Positions 36,261-45,277 of a DNA stretch of 64,000 nt are shown here, in pieces. Numbering within the stretch: the first letter of the stretch is position 1; every line of letters starts with the position of its first letter. Source of the DNA: Rhodocyclaceae bacterium (GTDB lineage: Bacteria; Pseudomonadota; Gammaproteobacteria; Burkholderiales; Rhodocyclaceae); NCBI GenBank assembly GCA_020445745.1, contig JAGRGB010000101.1, positions 21,353 through 85,352 of the forward strand, in the 5' to 3' direction. Below the pieces are notes generated by a model. The model did no database searches, had not been told where the DNA came from, and was given only the letters and a program-made list of their open reading frames with translations. Position numbers and translations under genes: made by a program.

Positions 36261-37292
36261 TCAAAGGCCGATGCGGCGCCTGGTCATTCGGTCAAGCTCG
36301 TTGAGCATATCCACCGCGAGCACAAGCTTGTCGACCTTGGCATCGGGGGGCATCGTGCGCTCGGCGTCCACGATGGCCAGGAGGGACGTGATTTGCTCCG
36401 TCAAGACCTCCGGTGCGCTCAGCCTGATGGCGGCAAAGGCGCGTATGTTGATCATCTCATTAGCTGTTTCCGCGTCGAAACTCGCTCTTTGCATGAAGGC
36501 GTCGGCGGAGCGCAAGGAATTGGCGGCCTCCTCGCTACGGCCGAGATCGGAGAGGGCTATCGCCTCCAGGCAGCGGCCGAGAATCGTCAGCGAATATAGC
36601 GCCTGCTCAATTTGGCCATCGTGCTCGGGGTCTTCCGGATATCGTCCTGCGAAGTCGGCCAGTTGTTCCAGCCTTTTCATCGCTTCCGCAAATTCCTTCG
36701 CCTCCCGCTCGGCGTTCACTAAAGGACCCAGCGCGGCCGAAATCAGAGGCAGTATCGCAATTTCGCGCTTGATGAGCGTTTCCGGCGGCACGCAGTACCT
36801 CGCTCGGAATCGCGTCCAATGCCTGCGATCGACTCGAAGAAAGTATCGGGTGCTGCACGCAGTTGCCACCATCGCCAACGCGACATCCTCCCGACCGATA
36901 CTGTCCAGTAGGAAGTCTGCGCTCTGGATCACGTTGTCCTCGGATAGCGCAGGTGGGGAGATGTCGTGACCGAGTTCATAGGTCCGGATTGCGACCTGGA
37001 GAGCAATCGATTCTGCGCTCGGGTCGGATTCCTGAAGCAACTCGAAAGCCAGCTTCAGGATGCTGGAATCTCGTGCGCCACTGTCGGCCAGAGCGAACAC
37101 GATCTGCGCCGTCGCATCGAGCCTCTCCGCCCTGTCGGTTATCGACGGCAGCACGTCGACGGCATGTGTGAGCACGCATTGCCGAGGCGCCGTGTTCTCG
37201 AGACATGCGCTGACCGGCCTCTTCGCCGCCGCAACGGACGTGGCCATCAGGCCACCAGCGACACAAAGCACTACCCACCTCAACTTCTTCAT
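36261..37292 (-). CDS. Exported protein of unknown function, helical
   Basis: 343 residues. A clear signal peptide (MKKLRWVVLCVAGGLMATSV, AAA cleavage) is followed by an all-helical, Ala/Glu/Leu-rich chain with TPR-like spacing (SESIALQVAIRTYELGHDIS, AEREAKEFAEAMKRLEQLAD, GRCLEAIALSDLGRSEEAAN). Four cysteines occur in the mature part, including CLENTAPRQC near the start. It resembles helical-repeat scaffolds, but no family is recognised. It is alone on its strand at the start of the low-gene-density island. Confidence 0.7.
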   Translation of the reverse strand: MKKLRWVVLCVAGGLMATSVAAAKRPVSACLENTAPRQCVLTHAVDVLPSITDRAERLDATAQIVFALADSGARDSSILKLAFELLQESDPSAESIALQVAIRTYELGHDISPPALSEDNVIQSADFLLDSIGREDVALAMVATACSTRYFLRVDRRHWTRFRARYCVPPETLIKREIAILPLISAALGPLVNAEREAKEFAEAMKRLEQLADFAGRYPEDPEHDGQIEQALYSLTILGRCLEAIALSDLGRSEEAANSLRSADAFMQRASFDAETANEMINIRAFAAIRLSAPEVLTEQITSLLAIVDAERTMPPDAKVDKLVLAVDMLNELDRMTRRRIGL

Positions 37293-37734
37293 TAGAGTTC
37301 CTCGCGTCGTGTGAATCCGATACCGGCCGCGAAACGCGGATCGGCATGGTGTCGAGCATCTAAATAGCATGGCTTCTGGCAACCGTCGATATCCGACGGG
37401 TAGACCACCAGTTGTCAGCGGCACAATTCACATGGGCACCGATCATGCTCGTCAAGCAGCGTGCGTCACTCGACTTGTGGCCATGCCGCCACGTGAGGTC
37501 ACGAAGCCACCGCACGAGCAGCACGAGCAGCGCTCGTTCGACGGAAGGCTTGGGGCCGGGTGCGGCCGGCGCGGCGACGAACCTGGGGGTCAGGTTTCCA
37601 AGGCCTGCCGCCCCGGCGCAGCCGATGCGCCCGTACGCGAGATTCCCGTTCCGTGCGGGGAATCCAATCGCAAATTTCGCAAATGATGCGGTGTTGAGCT
37701 TGCGTCTGCGGCGATTCAGCATGACTACCACCGC
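37293..37734. other. Unexplained interval upstream of the Fic remnant
   Basis: About 440 bases between the exported protein gene and the Fic remnant. Open frames on both strands (for example a proline/arginine-rich one near 37412-37730) have no recognised domain. It may be part of the same decayed insertion as the Fic remnant. No coding gene is called. Confidence 0.4.
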
Positions 37735-38855
37735 ATGGGAAGCGGCGCTCATCGATATATCTGGCAGGCCGACGATTGGCCGAACTGGCGCTGCGATCTC
37801 GCGGTGCTTGCCGCGTCGTTGGCCGAGGCGAGCCGAGCGCAGGGCACATGGGTGGGGCGACTTGCCGATGTCGGCCTGTTGGCGCAAAGCGAGGCCAGCC
37901 TGGTCGCGCTCACCGCGGACGTCGTTCGACCTAGCGAGATCGAGGGCGGGAAGCTCAGCGGCGATACTGTTCGCCCATCCAGTGCCCGCCGTCTCGGTGA
38001 GGACATCGGTGCATTGGCGCCGGTTGATCGACATGCAGAGGGTTTCGTGGAGATGGTGCTCGACGCGACTTCGAACTGTCACATGGAGGTCAACCGTTAA
38101 CGCCTGTTCTCGTGGCACGCCGCGCTCTTTCCGACGGGCTGCTCGGGACTTGCCCGGATCGGCGTCGGCCGTTGGCGAGACGACGCGAAAGGGCCCATGC
38201 AAGTCGAGCCCAATCCGCTTGGTCGGCAGCGCGTCCATTATCAAGCGCCGCCTGCCGAACACCTTGACCTTGAAGTGGATCGCTTGCTCGACTGCGCCAA
38301 CGGTGGCACCAACGGATTACTGCTCGTTCGCGCAGCTCTGGCCCATCTGTGGTTCGTCACCATCCATCCCTTCGACGACGGCAACGACCGGATCGCCCGT
38401 GCCCTCGGCGACTTGTTCCTGGCGCGAGCGGACGCCAGCCCCCGGCACTTCTACAGCCTTTCCGCAGATCCAGCGAGAACGCAACGCCTGTTACGACATC
38501 CTGGAGAAGACCCGGAAAGGCACGATGCACGTGACGGCGTGGCTCACCTGGCTTCTATATGCCCTGACTCGGGCGGGCCACGGTTCAGGCACAGGTGTCG
38601 GCTGGCGGCGTCTTGGCCAAGTCACGGTTCTGGCAGCGCTTGGCCGGAACACCCTTGAATGCGAGGCAAACGAAACTCCTCAATCGCTTGCTTGATGGCT
38701 TCGAGGGCAAGCTGACGACCTCGAAGTGGACTGCGATCGCAAGATGTTCGACCGACACCGCATAGCGCGACATCGCCGAGTTGGTTTCGCTCGGTGTGCT
38801 GAGGAAAACAGCAGCGGGAGGTCGCAGCCCCAGCTACGAGTCGGTCGACCTCTGA
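37735..38855 (+). pseudogene. Broken Fic-family (AMPylase-type) gene
   Basis: Pieces of one Fic protein can be followed in order. The N-terminal Fic domain (YIWQADDWPNWRCD, then QGTWVGRLADVGL) runs to an in-frame TAA at 38098-38100; the same frame continues as RLFSWHAALFPTGCSG, VGRWRDD, KGPMQVEP. The Fic core LAHLWFVTIHPFDDGNDRIA follows at 38338-38400, with the catalytic-loop Gly changed to Asp (GAC at 38386). A frameshift near 38466 moves the text to QIQRERNACYDILEKTRKGT, another near 38578 moves it to VLAKSRFWQRLAGTPLN, and a TAG interrupts at 38763-38765 before the winged-helix end RDIAELVSLGVLRKTAAGGR. The damage is too widespread for function. Confidence 0.85.
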
Positions 38856-39202
38856 TCTCGGGAAGCGCACCCTTTTCGACGTCGCTCTGCATTCAGTCCG
38901 CCGCGGGCCGTTTATGCTGCAACCAGACGATGGGTCGTCACGTTCGGCAGGCAGCAGGCGACACAAGGAGGCCGTCCGAACCCTTCGGGGGCGGTGCTTC
39001 AGGCAAACTGAACCATTGCTCGTTCCGCTGCCACGAAGCTGCCGTTCGCGGACTCTCACACCCGTCCACAACCCGTAGTTGGAGCCCCGTCCACGATCGC
39101 CCTCGGCGGATCCTCCGAGATGACCGCCTTACGGCGACCCAATTGAACACCTTTGGCTCAGTCCGGCCATGGTCCGACACTCGGTGCAAGATTTCGACCT
39201 CC
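38856..39202. other. Gene-free interval with a degenerate short repeat
   Basis: No coding frame was recognised between the Fic remnant and the AraC regulator. It carries one copy of a 12-base core AGCTGCCGTTCG (39037-39048) that recurs in other gaps of this island. Confidence 0.45.
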
Positions 39203-40030
39203 CTATCGAATAGGAATCCAGATCTCCAGACCGCCGTCTCCGGACATCGGATCGAACTTCTCGCCATACCGCTCGAACCACGGGGCCTGTACCGCTTCTT
39301 TGCCCGAACCGGGCAACCACTCACCCCAAATCGCGGCACAGCTTGCACTTACCGAGGAGACATGCTCCTGGTGCTCAAACACTGCATAGGTTTGCGGTTC
39401 AAGTACCAGTTGCACCGTTTCGGCGGGTAGCCGTTCGTCTCTTGCAAACAGTACGCCCGACAGGTAGTCGAAACCACTGTCATCGCTGTTGCATATCACG
39501 CCATAGGTCGTCGGGTTGGGCGCGCATGAAATTCTCGAAATCAGCGGCCCGAACGCTTGCCATTGACTCGGGATCTGCGCCATCTGCTCGAAGCCGTAGT
39601 GTCGGGAAATACCGCAGATCCGAAGGGTATCCGCTCTTTCCATGCTCGGCTTCGACAAGACTACTTCTGCTCGCTGTTTCATGCGCTTGGCCTCCAATAA
39701 AGACAGGTTCCTGGTGTGGCCGCTTCTTCTGACTTGTTCGGGTGTCTGGCAAAATTGCAGCTTGAAAGCGCGCGAAAACGCCTCGTGCGAGGCATATCCG
39801 AGTGAGACGGCGAGATCGAGGATATTGGTCTCTCCAGCCGCCAGCGCCTGCGCCGCTTCGCTCAGGCGTCGCAATCTCAAGTACCGACTGACCGGTAGTC
39901 CGACGGAGTAGCAGAATATCCTGCTCAGGTAATATCGGGAGACTCCTGCCACGTCAGCGAGAGTCTCCAGAGATACGTCCTCGCGAAAGTGACTCTCGAT
40001 GTACCAGATCGCTTTATCCACCGCTGCCAT
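39203..40030 (-). CDS. AraC-family regulator with GyrI-like effector domain
   Basis: 275 residues. An N-terminal AraC double helix-turn-helix (VSLETLADVAGVSRYYLSRI; ILDLAVSLGYASHEAFSRAF then KLQFCQTPEQVRR) is followed by a GyrI-like effector-binding domain (AVVLSKPSMERADTLRICGI; VQLVLEPQTYAVFEHQEHVS; GDGGLEIWIPI). This layout is that of Rob/TetD-type and SbmC-containing activators, which respond to small drug-like molecules. No obvious target gene is adjacent: the neighbours are a pseudogene and gene-free DNA. It is the clearest intact gene in this part of the island. Confidence 0.88.
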   Translation of the reverse strand: MAAVDKAIWYIESHFREDVSLETLADVAGVSRYYLSRIFCYSVGLPVSRYLRLRRLSEAAQALAAGETNILDLAVSLGYASHEAFSRAFKLQFCQTPEQVRRSGHTRNLSLLEAKRMKQRAEVVLSKPSMERADTLRICGISRHYGFEQMAQIPSQWQAFGPLISRISCAPNPTTYGVICNSDDSGFDYLSGVLFARDERLPAETVQLVLEPQTYAVFEHQEHVSSVSASCAAIWGEWLPGSGKEAVQAPWFERYGEKFDPMSGDGGLEIWIPIR

Positions 40031-40647
40031 CTATGCCGACCCCCGGAAGCCAGTTACTGAGATCTTAGTGAGCAGATGTGCGTTCTGCTTGATAGTGTTT
40101 GCGCGATCGTCGGTCGGCAACGATGAACCGCTGCCGGTCGGGCGGCGACCGACAACTCTTCGGACTCATCGCCCGAAAGCCGATGTCGAAGATTCGCTTC
40201 CCGAAAGCAGCCGCTCGCCAGTGAGTCGTTTCGACCCGAAGGAGTCGGTCGAGGAGAATAGCAGCTGCCATTCAGAACTCGTGCGAATCCGCGTCACTCA
40301 CCTGCCAACCGAAGTGCTTGCAAAAGTCTTCAAAGCACGTTTGGCAAACCCAGCGATCGCCAACTGGCGTCGAGTAACCCTCGCGCAAAGTCTCTGGCGA
40401 TTCACGGATAATGAATTGCGCCCAACAGAATTCGCAGTGGTCGTGGTCGCTCTCAGCGCTGGCCGGCCTCTAGTGGCGCTAGATTGGCGTTGCGTTTCTG
40501 AGATAGCTTTCCTGATTGGTCAAACGCCAGGCATTCGGCAGACGCATTTCGGTCTTGCCTCCTTTCGACCCAAAACCAAGCGTTCAGATTTCAATGAATC
40601 CGCCATACGTGTTCGAGTGCTCAGGTGGAAGCGAATACAGCAAAGGT
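40031..40647. other. Long gene-free interval
   Basis: About 620 bases, AT-richer towards the right. A plus-strand frame (39999-40682) is open but overlaps the ends of both flanking genes and has no domain or start signal. A copy of the short repeat core (AGCTGCCATTCA, 40263-40274) lies in the middle. I see no gene in it. Confidence 0.5.
40263..40274 (+). repeat. Degenerate repeat core (copy in AraC / lipoprotein gap)
   Basis: AGCTGCCATTCA, with related flanking text (CGACCC, then TCGAGGAGAATAGC). Related cores are at 39037-39048 (+), 42147-42158 (-) and 45519-45530 (-), all in intergenic DNA of the same island. The family is weak in identity and was recognised by eye. Confidence 0.3.
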
Positions 40648-41697
40648 CTAATTTATGCTACACGCTTCTGGAGTCGAAGTAGATAGTCTGGCTTTTTGCA
40701 AGTCATTTGAAAGAGACGCAACCACCGCATTCATATTTTTGACGCAAGCATTGCTGCGTTCCAAATTGCCGTATAAATTATTGTATGCAACAATTAGCTG
40801 GTTGCATGAATTTTGCCTAATGTACGGCTCTCTTTCAATATATTCCTTCTCAGTCGCCCATCTCTCAATTGGCGCATATGCCGCCCTAAAAAATTGCTCC
40901 TTGCAATTTTCAGTTCGCCAATATGTAAGAGCTATTCTCAAAGCGCCAGTCGCGATTGCATTTCCATACTCTCCTGCATTGATCATGCTTTTAGTGTGCT
41001 CATCAAGATAACCAGTAATTGCGTCTTGCACTCCGGCTCCGATTCCATATTCATCGCCATTGAGTGCCGACAAAATTGCCCCGCAGCCTACACTCGATAT
41101 TGAGCTATGTATATTGGTCTGAGACAAGGCCGCACCGCAACTTTCAGCATCAACCAGATTCTTAATGCATGCGTCACTGGCGAGTCTTTGGCATTGACTA
41201 TGATTTCCGCATATAGTTCTTGGAAATGGGGGGATGGCTCTTTGAGACGGCAAATTGCAAGTTCTGCCGTTGAAAAGTTGATTGCTATTGAGTTTGGCTT
41301 CGGCTGCACTGAGTGCTGTTTTGTCCCCGCTTTCTTTTTCTGCACATCTGGAAAATTCCTTCTCTGCACCATCCAACCTTCTTAGGATTTGATAATAATC
41401 GTAAATCGCAGTAATTTTGAACCCGGCACTCTTGCCGTACAAATTATCTCCTTCGTCGTCAACAACTGCGTAGCAATTAGTGGGCGAAATATGGCTATCC
41501 AGATCAAATATCACCTTGCTGCTTGACGCGCGAGCTCTTGCTACAACATTCCAATTTCTGTCCACTAGACTGTACGCATGTTTTGTGTCTCTATTCAGCC
41601 CAACCTCTAGGCCCGTCGGCGACTGCAGGGTGTATATTGGCTTCGCCGCGCATCCAGAAATAGAAATCAAGATCAATATTAAATATGCAATTCTCAT
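40648..41697 (-). CDS. Cysteine-rich putative lipoprotein of unknown function
   Basis: 349 residues. The signal ends in lipobox SISGC with Cys16. The mature part begins with a beta-rich region (PTGLEVGLNRDTKHAYSLVD, VARARASSSKVIFDLDSHIS), then a Cys-rich helical half (CGNHSQCQRLASDACIKNLV, SVGCGAILSAL, TENCKEQFF, NSCNQLIVAYNN). Base composition is clearly more AT-rich than the core genome. It resembles the lipoprotein at 44165-45277 in length, position of the lipobox Cys (16 in both) and general layout, so the two may be distant paralogues. No family is recognised. Confidence 0.7.
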   Translation of the reverse strand: MRIAYLILILISISGCAAKPIYTLQSPTGLEVGLNRDTKHAYSLVDRNWNVVARARASSSKVIFDLDSHISPTNCYAVVDDEGDNLYGKSAGFKITAIYDYYQILRRLDGAEKEFSRCAEKESGDKTALSAAEAKLNSNQLFNGRTCNLPSQRAIPPFPRTICGNHSQCQRLASDACIKNLVDAESCGAALSQTNIHSSISSVGCGAILSALNGDEYGIGAGVQDAITGYLDEHTKSMINAGEYGNAIATGALRIALTYWRTENCKEQFFRAAYAPIERWATEKEYIEREPYIRQNSCNQLIVAYNNLYGNLERSNACVKNMNAVVASLSNDLQKARLSTSTPEACSIN

Positions 41698-42291
41698 TGA
41701 GTTTCCTTGCGCTCAGAGCTCGAGTTGGCCATGAACCATATTCAATTTGAACGACCTACACACGTACCCTTAGGCGCTAAATTCCTATTGGCGCCGGCAG
41801 CGACTTTGCGCGAAATTGCGTTGGATAAGTTTAGCGAAGGAAGGTGTGCATTGGGAAGTGGAGAAGGGCGTGGCCGGACGCTCCTCCCGATCGCGCGGTG
41901 ATTATCGCAAATGCTCTGGTCTGTTTCCTTGTTAATGCTCGTCGCCGGGGTATCGTATTGTCAGCTCAGCTGTCGCGCTGCAACCCCTTGCCTCGAAGCC
42001 CAAAATGCTCTGCCACCCGCAAGGTTGGCACTTGCGCCAATCCATGTCCATTTCGTCAATTTGAAGCGTTGCTGCGACCGACCGTAGCTGGCCGAAGCTT
42101 CGCATTTGAGGTCGCCAGACACTAGCCGTTCTAGGTGATCGACCGACGAATGGCAGCTTCGCTTCGAGATCAGCGGCAACGGCCGACCCTATCACGCCAG
42201 TCAGAGGTCGGATTGGCCGTCGCACAATCTAGGCGACAATGCCCCAAAGGGCCAGGGCGGCGTGGTTTCGGCGCCGGTGCGCACCGTCTTC
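41698..42291. other. Gene-free interval between lipoprotein and membrane protein
   Basis: About 590 bases. Short frames of 60-97 codons on both strands show no domain, no credible start signal and shifting composition. A copy of the repeat core lies on the minus strand at 42147-42158. I see no gene. Confidence 0.45.
42147..42158 (-). repeat. Degenerate repeat core (copy before the TIR-like membrane gene)
   Basis: Minus-strand AGCTGCCATTCG with flanks GCCGCTGATCTCGAAGCGA and TCGGTCGATC. It matches the copy at 39037-39048 in the core and in the stretch GAAGCTGCC. Confidence 0.3.
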
Positions 42292-43782
42292 TCAAGAGCT
42301 GGGGCCTCCGGGATACCCGGGGCGATTCAGTGGCTGCCCCGCCGGGTCACGATCCCCAAGCGAGTAACTTGCTTGGATCCGAGGGCGCTTTCGAAGTACC
42401 AACCACACTAACATTGTGGTGATGAGGATTATCACAGGAACGAAGATTGCTGTACTTGTGATGGCTTGCGCCTCCATTGACTCGAGATGCAGCCATCGAT
42501 CGAGCCAAGGATCGGCCAAGTACTCAACAAGGAGGCCACTGATCAGGAACCCCCCCACTGAAGCCAGAAACAAAATCCAGGACTGGACTGTATCAAGCAA
42601 ATAGGTCCAGCTCCGTTGGTAAATTTCCAATAGATAGAAACAGACCGCGCCACCCCAAAGCGCAAGATGCCCCAGCGTTCCCTGTTCCAACTCGAGTATC
42701 GCTGCACACACTAGGCCCGCAAAAAGGAGCGTTAGTGGGACTGCCACGACTGTCTGGAACGCCAGGTGGAGGGCATCCAACCACGCCGACCTGGTGAGTT
42801 CTCCGCCAAGCAACACGCGTCGCAGCACGTGCGCCCTGTCCCAGCGCCGTCCGTCGAGGCCCCTGACGGCCAAATGGCCCCTATCCGTCGGGACCACTAG
42901 AGCACCGTGAAAGAGGTACCTGGACGGGAGTGCCGCACGATCTCCCACCACGGCAACGGCGTTTTCCCAAACGCACTTCCTTGAGGTTTTTGCCTCCCCC
43001 GGTCCGTACGCAGGTAGATCTTGTGCCGGCATGAGGAGGATCGTTTTCTGCAGCCAACCATTCTCGACTATCTGCCTAAGCTCCCACTCTGTCTCGCAGC
43101 CAGCGGCACCAGGATCATTCACTCTGTCTGGCGGAACAAGCAGACAAACCCGAGCGTTCTTGGCCAGAAGCCTGAAGTCATCTTTCCAAGCGTCCCTATG
43201 GGCACCATCGGCACCCGACAAAGCTCCAATGCGGTGGCGCAATTCCAGTCGCAGTTTGGTTAGAGAACCGAGTTTCGTTAGGTTCTCCTGCAATCCGATC
43301 TGGACAACCGGATAGTCCGACTTGAGGCACCGCACCAACAGCCCCTCCAATCCAGACCGGCGCAACAAGCCGAACGAAAACACATCCCGTGCCGTGTCGA
43401 TTGTCGGCGTCGCAGTCACAGGAAGACGGCCATCGGCCCTGAATGGCCTCAAGAACAGGGCGAACTGACGAACCGCTCCCCCTCTTTCCAAAGTCTGCAT
43501 CAATGATCTGGCCAGACGGTCTCGCATGCCGTTGCCCGCATCACAGTGTACTTTCCAAGTGATGTGTCCGATCACGATGAACGCGCAGCCGACGATTGCG
43601 AGCGCACTGTAGGCCGGACTTTCCATCCCCACTGCGAACTTGGCAAAGAACCCGAAAAAGGCAGCCGGGCCGCCAATAGCCAACAGAGCCAACGACAGCC
43701 ACCCAGTGCTATTCAGGGCCCAGAGCGAGGGCTCGAGCAATTCTAAAGTACTCAACATTGACCGCTTGGGCGGTGTACCCAT
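42292..43782 (-). CDS. Polytopic membrane protein with TIR-like cytoplasmic domain
   Basis: 496 residues. Two N-terminal membrane helices (about 28-50 and 58-80), a soluble domain at about 100-330, then four C-terminal helices (about 345-480). The soluble part reads FALFLRPFRADGRLP, DYPVVQIGLQENLTKLGS, DDFRLLAKNARVCLLVPPDR, and CETEWELRQIVENGWLQKTI, a pattern like the TIR/SEFIR-type alpha/beta domains of bacterial membrane effectors, with Glu residues near 230-234. No known family name is certain. The ATG at 43782 is preferred; ten earlier residues are possible. It may be a membrane-bound immune or signalling effector. Confidence 0.6.
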   Translation of the reverse strand: MGTPPKRSMLSTLELLEPSLWALNSTGWLSLALLAIGGPAAFFGFFAKFAVGMESPAYSALAIVGCAFIVIGHITWKVHCDAGNGMRDRLARSLMQTLERGGAVRQFALFLRPFRADGRLPVTATPTIDTARDVFSFGLLRRSGLEGLLVRCLKSDYPVVQIGLQENLTKLGSLTKLRLELRHRIGALSGADGAHRDAWKDDFRLLAKNARVCLLVPPDRVNDPGAAGCETEWELRQIVENGWLQKTILLMPAQDLPAYGPGEAKTSRKCVWENAVAVVGDRAALPSRYLFHGALVVPTDRGHLAVRGLDGRRWDRAHVLRRVLLGGELTRSAWLDALHLAFQTVVAVPLTLLFAGLVCAAILELEQGTLGHLALWGGAVCFYLLEIYQRSWTYLLDTVQSWILFLASVGGFLISGLLVEYLADPWLDRWLHLESMEAQAITSTAIFVPVIILITTMLVWLVLRKRPRIQASYSLGDRDPAGQPLNRPGYPGGPSS

Positions 43783-44164
43783 GGGACTCTCCGTACAGTT
43801 GGCTCGGAACAAGGCGGAGCTTCATTCTTAGTTATTTGGGATACACAGGCAAGCGCCACCTCTCCTACCGACGCTGCACAGGTTAAGGCAGCTTGTGACG
43901 CACAAGTCCCATGGCTTGCAACCCTATTTCGTACCACTCAATCAGCAGGAAGGCCGGCTGCAAATTTAGTTGGGTTTATGTTGTCTTGCGTTACGGCATT
44001 AGCATACTTCCGCCGTAACGTGGCGAATTGCGCGGGTGGCATCCGGCCGCAACTGCTGCGGGGTCGAATCAAATTGTAATTCACCCATTGATGGTCTCTC
44101 GTGGAAGTTTCAGATTAAGGGGCGAATCCAAATTGCGCGTCCTCATTGGGATAGGCTCGTCTAA
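43783..44164. other. Gene-free interval
   Basis: About 380 bases, AT-richer, between the TIR-like membrane gene and the second lipoprotein gene, both on the minus strand. No coding frame is credible. It probably carries the membrane-protein promoter. Confidence 0.4.
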
Positions 44165-45277
44165 TCAATAGCAGGATTGCACTTTTATCACTTCTGGAGC
44201 GCGCCGAAGAATTGTCGTCGTAGTAAGTCTCTTCAGTTGGGCCTCTCGAAGCTGAAGTTGGTTGCGAATTTCTGTTGGGGTGTGGTAAGTACTGATCAAG
44301 TAGTCGGCCTGCCTGTATTGAGCCATTCGAGCATTACAGGTGTTGTACTGTCGTCGGGAGAAGCGCTGCTGTTGGTAACTCTGCTGACGGCACTGCGCTA
44401 CCGCGTCGTCGAGACAGTTTTCGTAGCTAATCGCGGCAACTGCTGCTGTTGTGGCGAGTTGGGCTTCGACACTCGGGTTGTCGTTCGTCAGACTCCTAAG
44501 AAGAGACTGTGCCGACAAGTCAATGAAGAGATCACGAACGAGTGGCCACCACTCGACGCGGTCTCCTCGCCCTACATTGATGGCCGCTTGGCACGCCCCG
44601 GAACTCAGTGCCCCAATCAGCGCGGTAGCACCTTGCTTTCGATCGCTCCATTGTGAAGCGATTGTCTCGCCGAGCGCACCTGCGCCTGTGCATGTGACTA
44701 CTGAAGCCATGCAGCTACTCTGGGCAGCGTGTCTTGCCATGCTATCGGTGCTGCAAACGCCAAGGTTCGGAATAGGGACTCGACATACCCGGTTCGGACC
44801 CAACTCGGCTGGAGAGGTGGCAATCCAACGATTGGTCTCGGCGACAATTTGCACGTTTCTCGAATACAGACGCTCCGCAGTATTGAGTTCCGGAATCTCA
44901 ATCGTCTGAATATAAGCAGCTTCGAGCGAAGGCAGGCGGAATTGCGTCTGCCCCGAAGCGCCTATTTCGAGCAATTTGCCGTCAGGGCGACGGATCCGCA
45001 AACATGCGCTTGGCTCAGGGAGCGCCCTGACGTTAACGTCAAATCCTACTATCATCCGCTTGTTGGGGGTGAGGCCTCGCCGCGGGTCAGCTACTCCTCG
45101 AGACAGCAAGATCCCGTCGACGTGCTCAAGTGTGTAGATGCCGGCCGGCAATGAACTGGAAATTGTTGCCATGAAGCCACTGCCCATTGGTTGGATATCC
45201 GCTTCGCTTGAGAGGAAGGGAAGTCCGGCGCAGCCGGCCAAGAAGAGCAAACTAAAGCTGGCGAGGATCTTTACCAT
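44165..45277 (-). CDS. Cysteine-rich putative lipoprotein of unknown function
   Basis: 370 residues. Signal with lipobox LFLAGC, Cys16. A beta-rich first half (GFMATISSSLPAGIYTLEHV, VNVRALPEPSACLRIRRPDG) is followed by a Cys-containing segment (NRVCRVPIPNLGVCSTDS, QSSCMASVVTCTGAGALGET) and a helical end (ENCLDDAVAQCRQQSYQQQR). This layout parallels the lipoprotein at 40648-41697 (lipobox Cys at 16, a beta first half, an ENC motif, then a helical tail). Identity is too low to claim homology with certainty. It is alone on its strand. Confidence 0.7.
   Translation of the reverse strand: MVKILASFSLLFLAGCAGLPFLSSEADIQPMGSGFMATISSSLPAGIYTLEHVDGILLSRGVADPRRGLTPNKRMIVGFDVNVRALPEPSACLRIRRPDGKLLEIGASGQTQFRLPSLEAAYIQTIEIPELNTAERLYSRNVQIVAETNRWIATSPAELGPNRVCRVPIPNLGVCSTDSMARHAAQSSCMASVVTCTGAGALGETIASQWSDRKQGATALIGALSSGACQAAINVGRGDRVEWWPLVRDLFIDLSAQSLLRSLTNDNPSVEAQLATTAAVAAISYENCLDDAVAQCRQQSYQQQRFSRRQYNTCNARMAQYRQADYLISTYHTPTEIRNQLQLREAQLKRLTTTTILRRAPEVIKVQSCY

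Noticed and set aside
37412-38695. A single long open frame across the Fic remnant
   Set aside because: Only its last part (from about 38466) carries Fic text; the earlier part is out of frame with the Fic N-terminus, so it is a chance read-through of a broken gene.
39999-40682. A 227-codon plus-strand frame between AraC and the lipoprotein
   Set aside because: Overlaps both flanking genes, has mixed composition and no recognisable domain or ribosome site.
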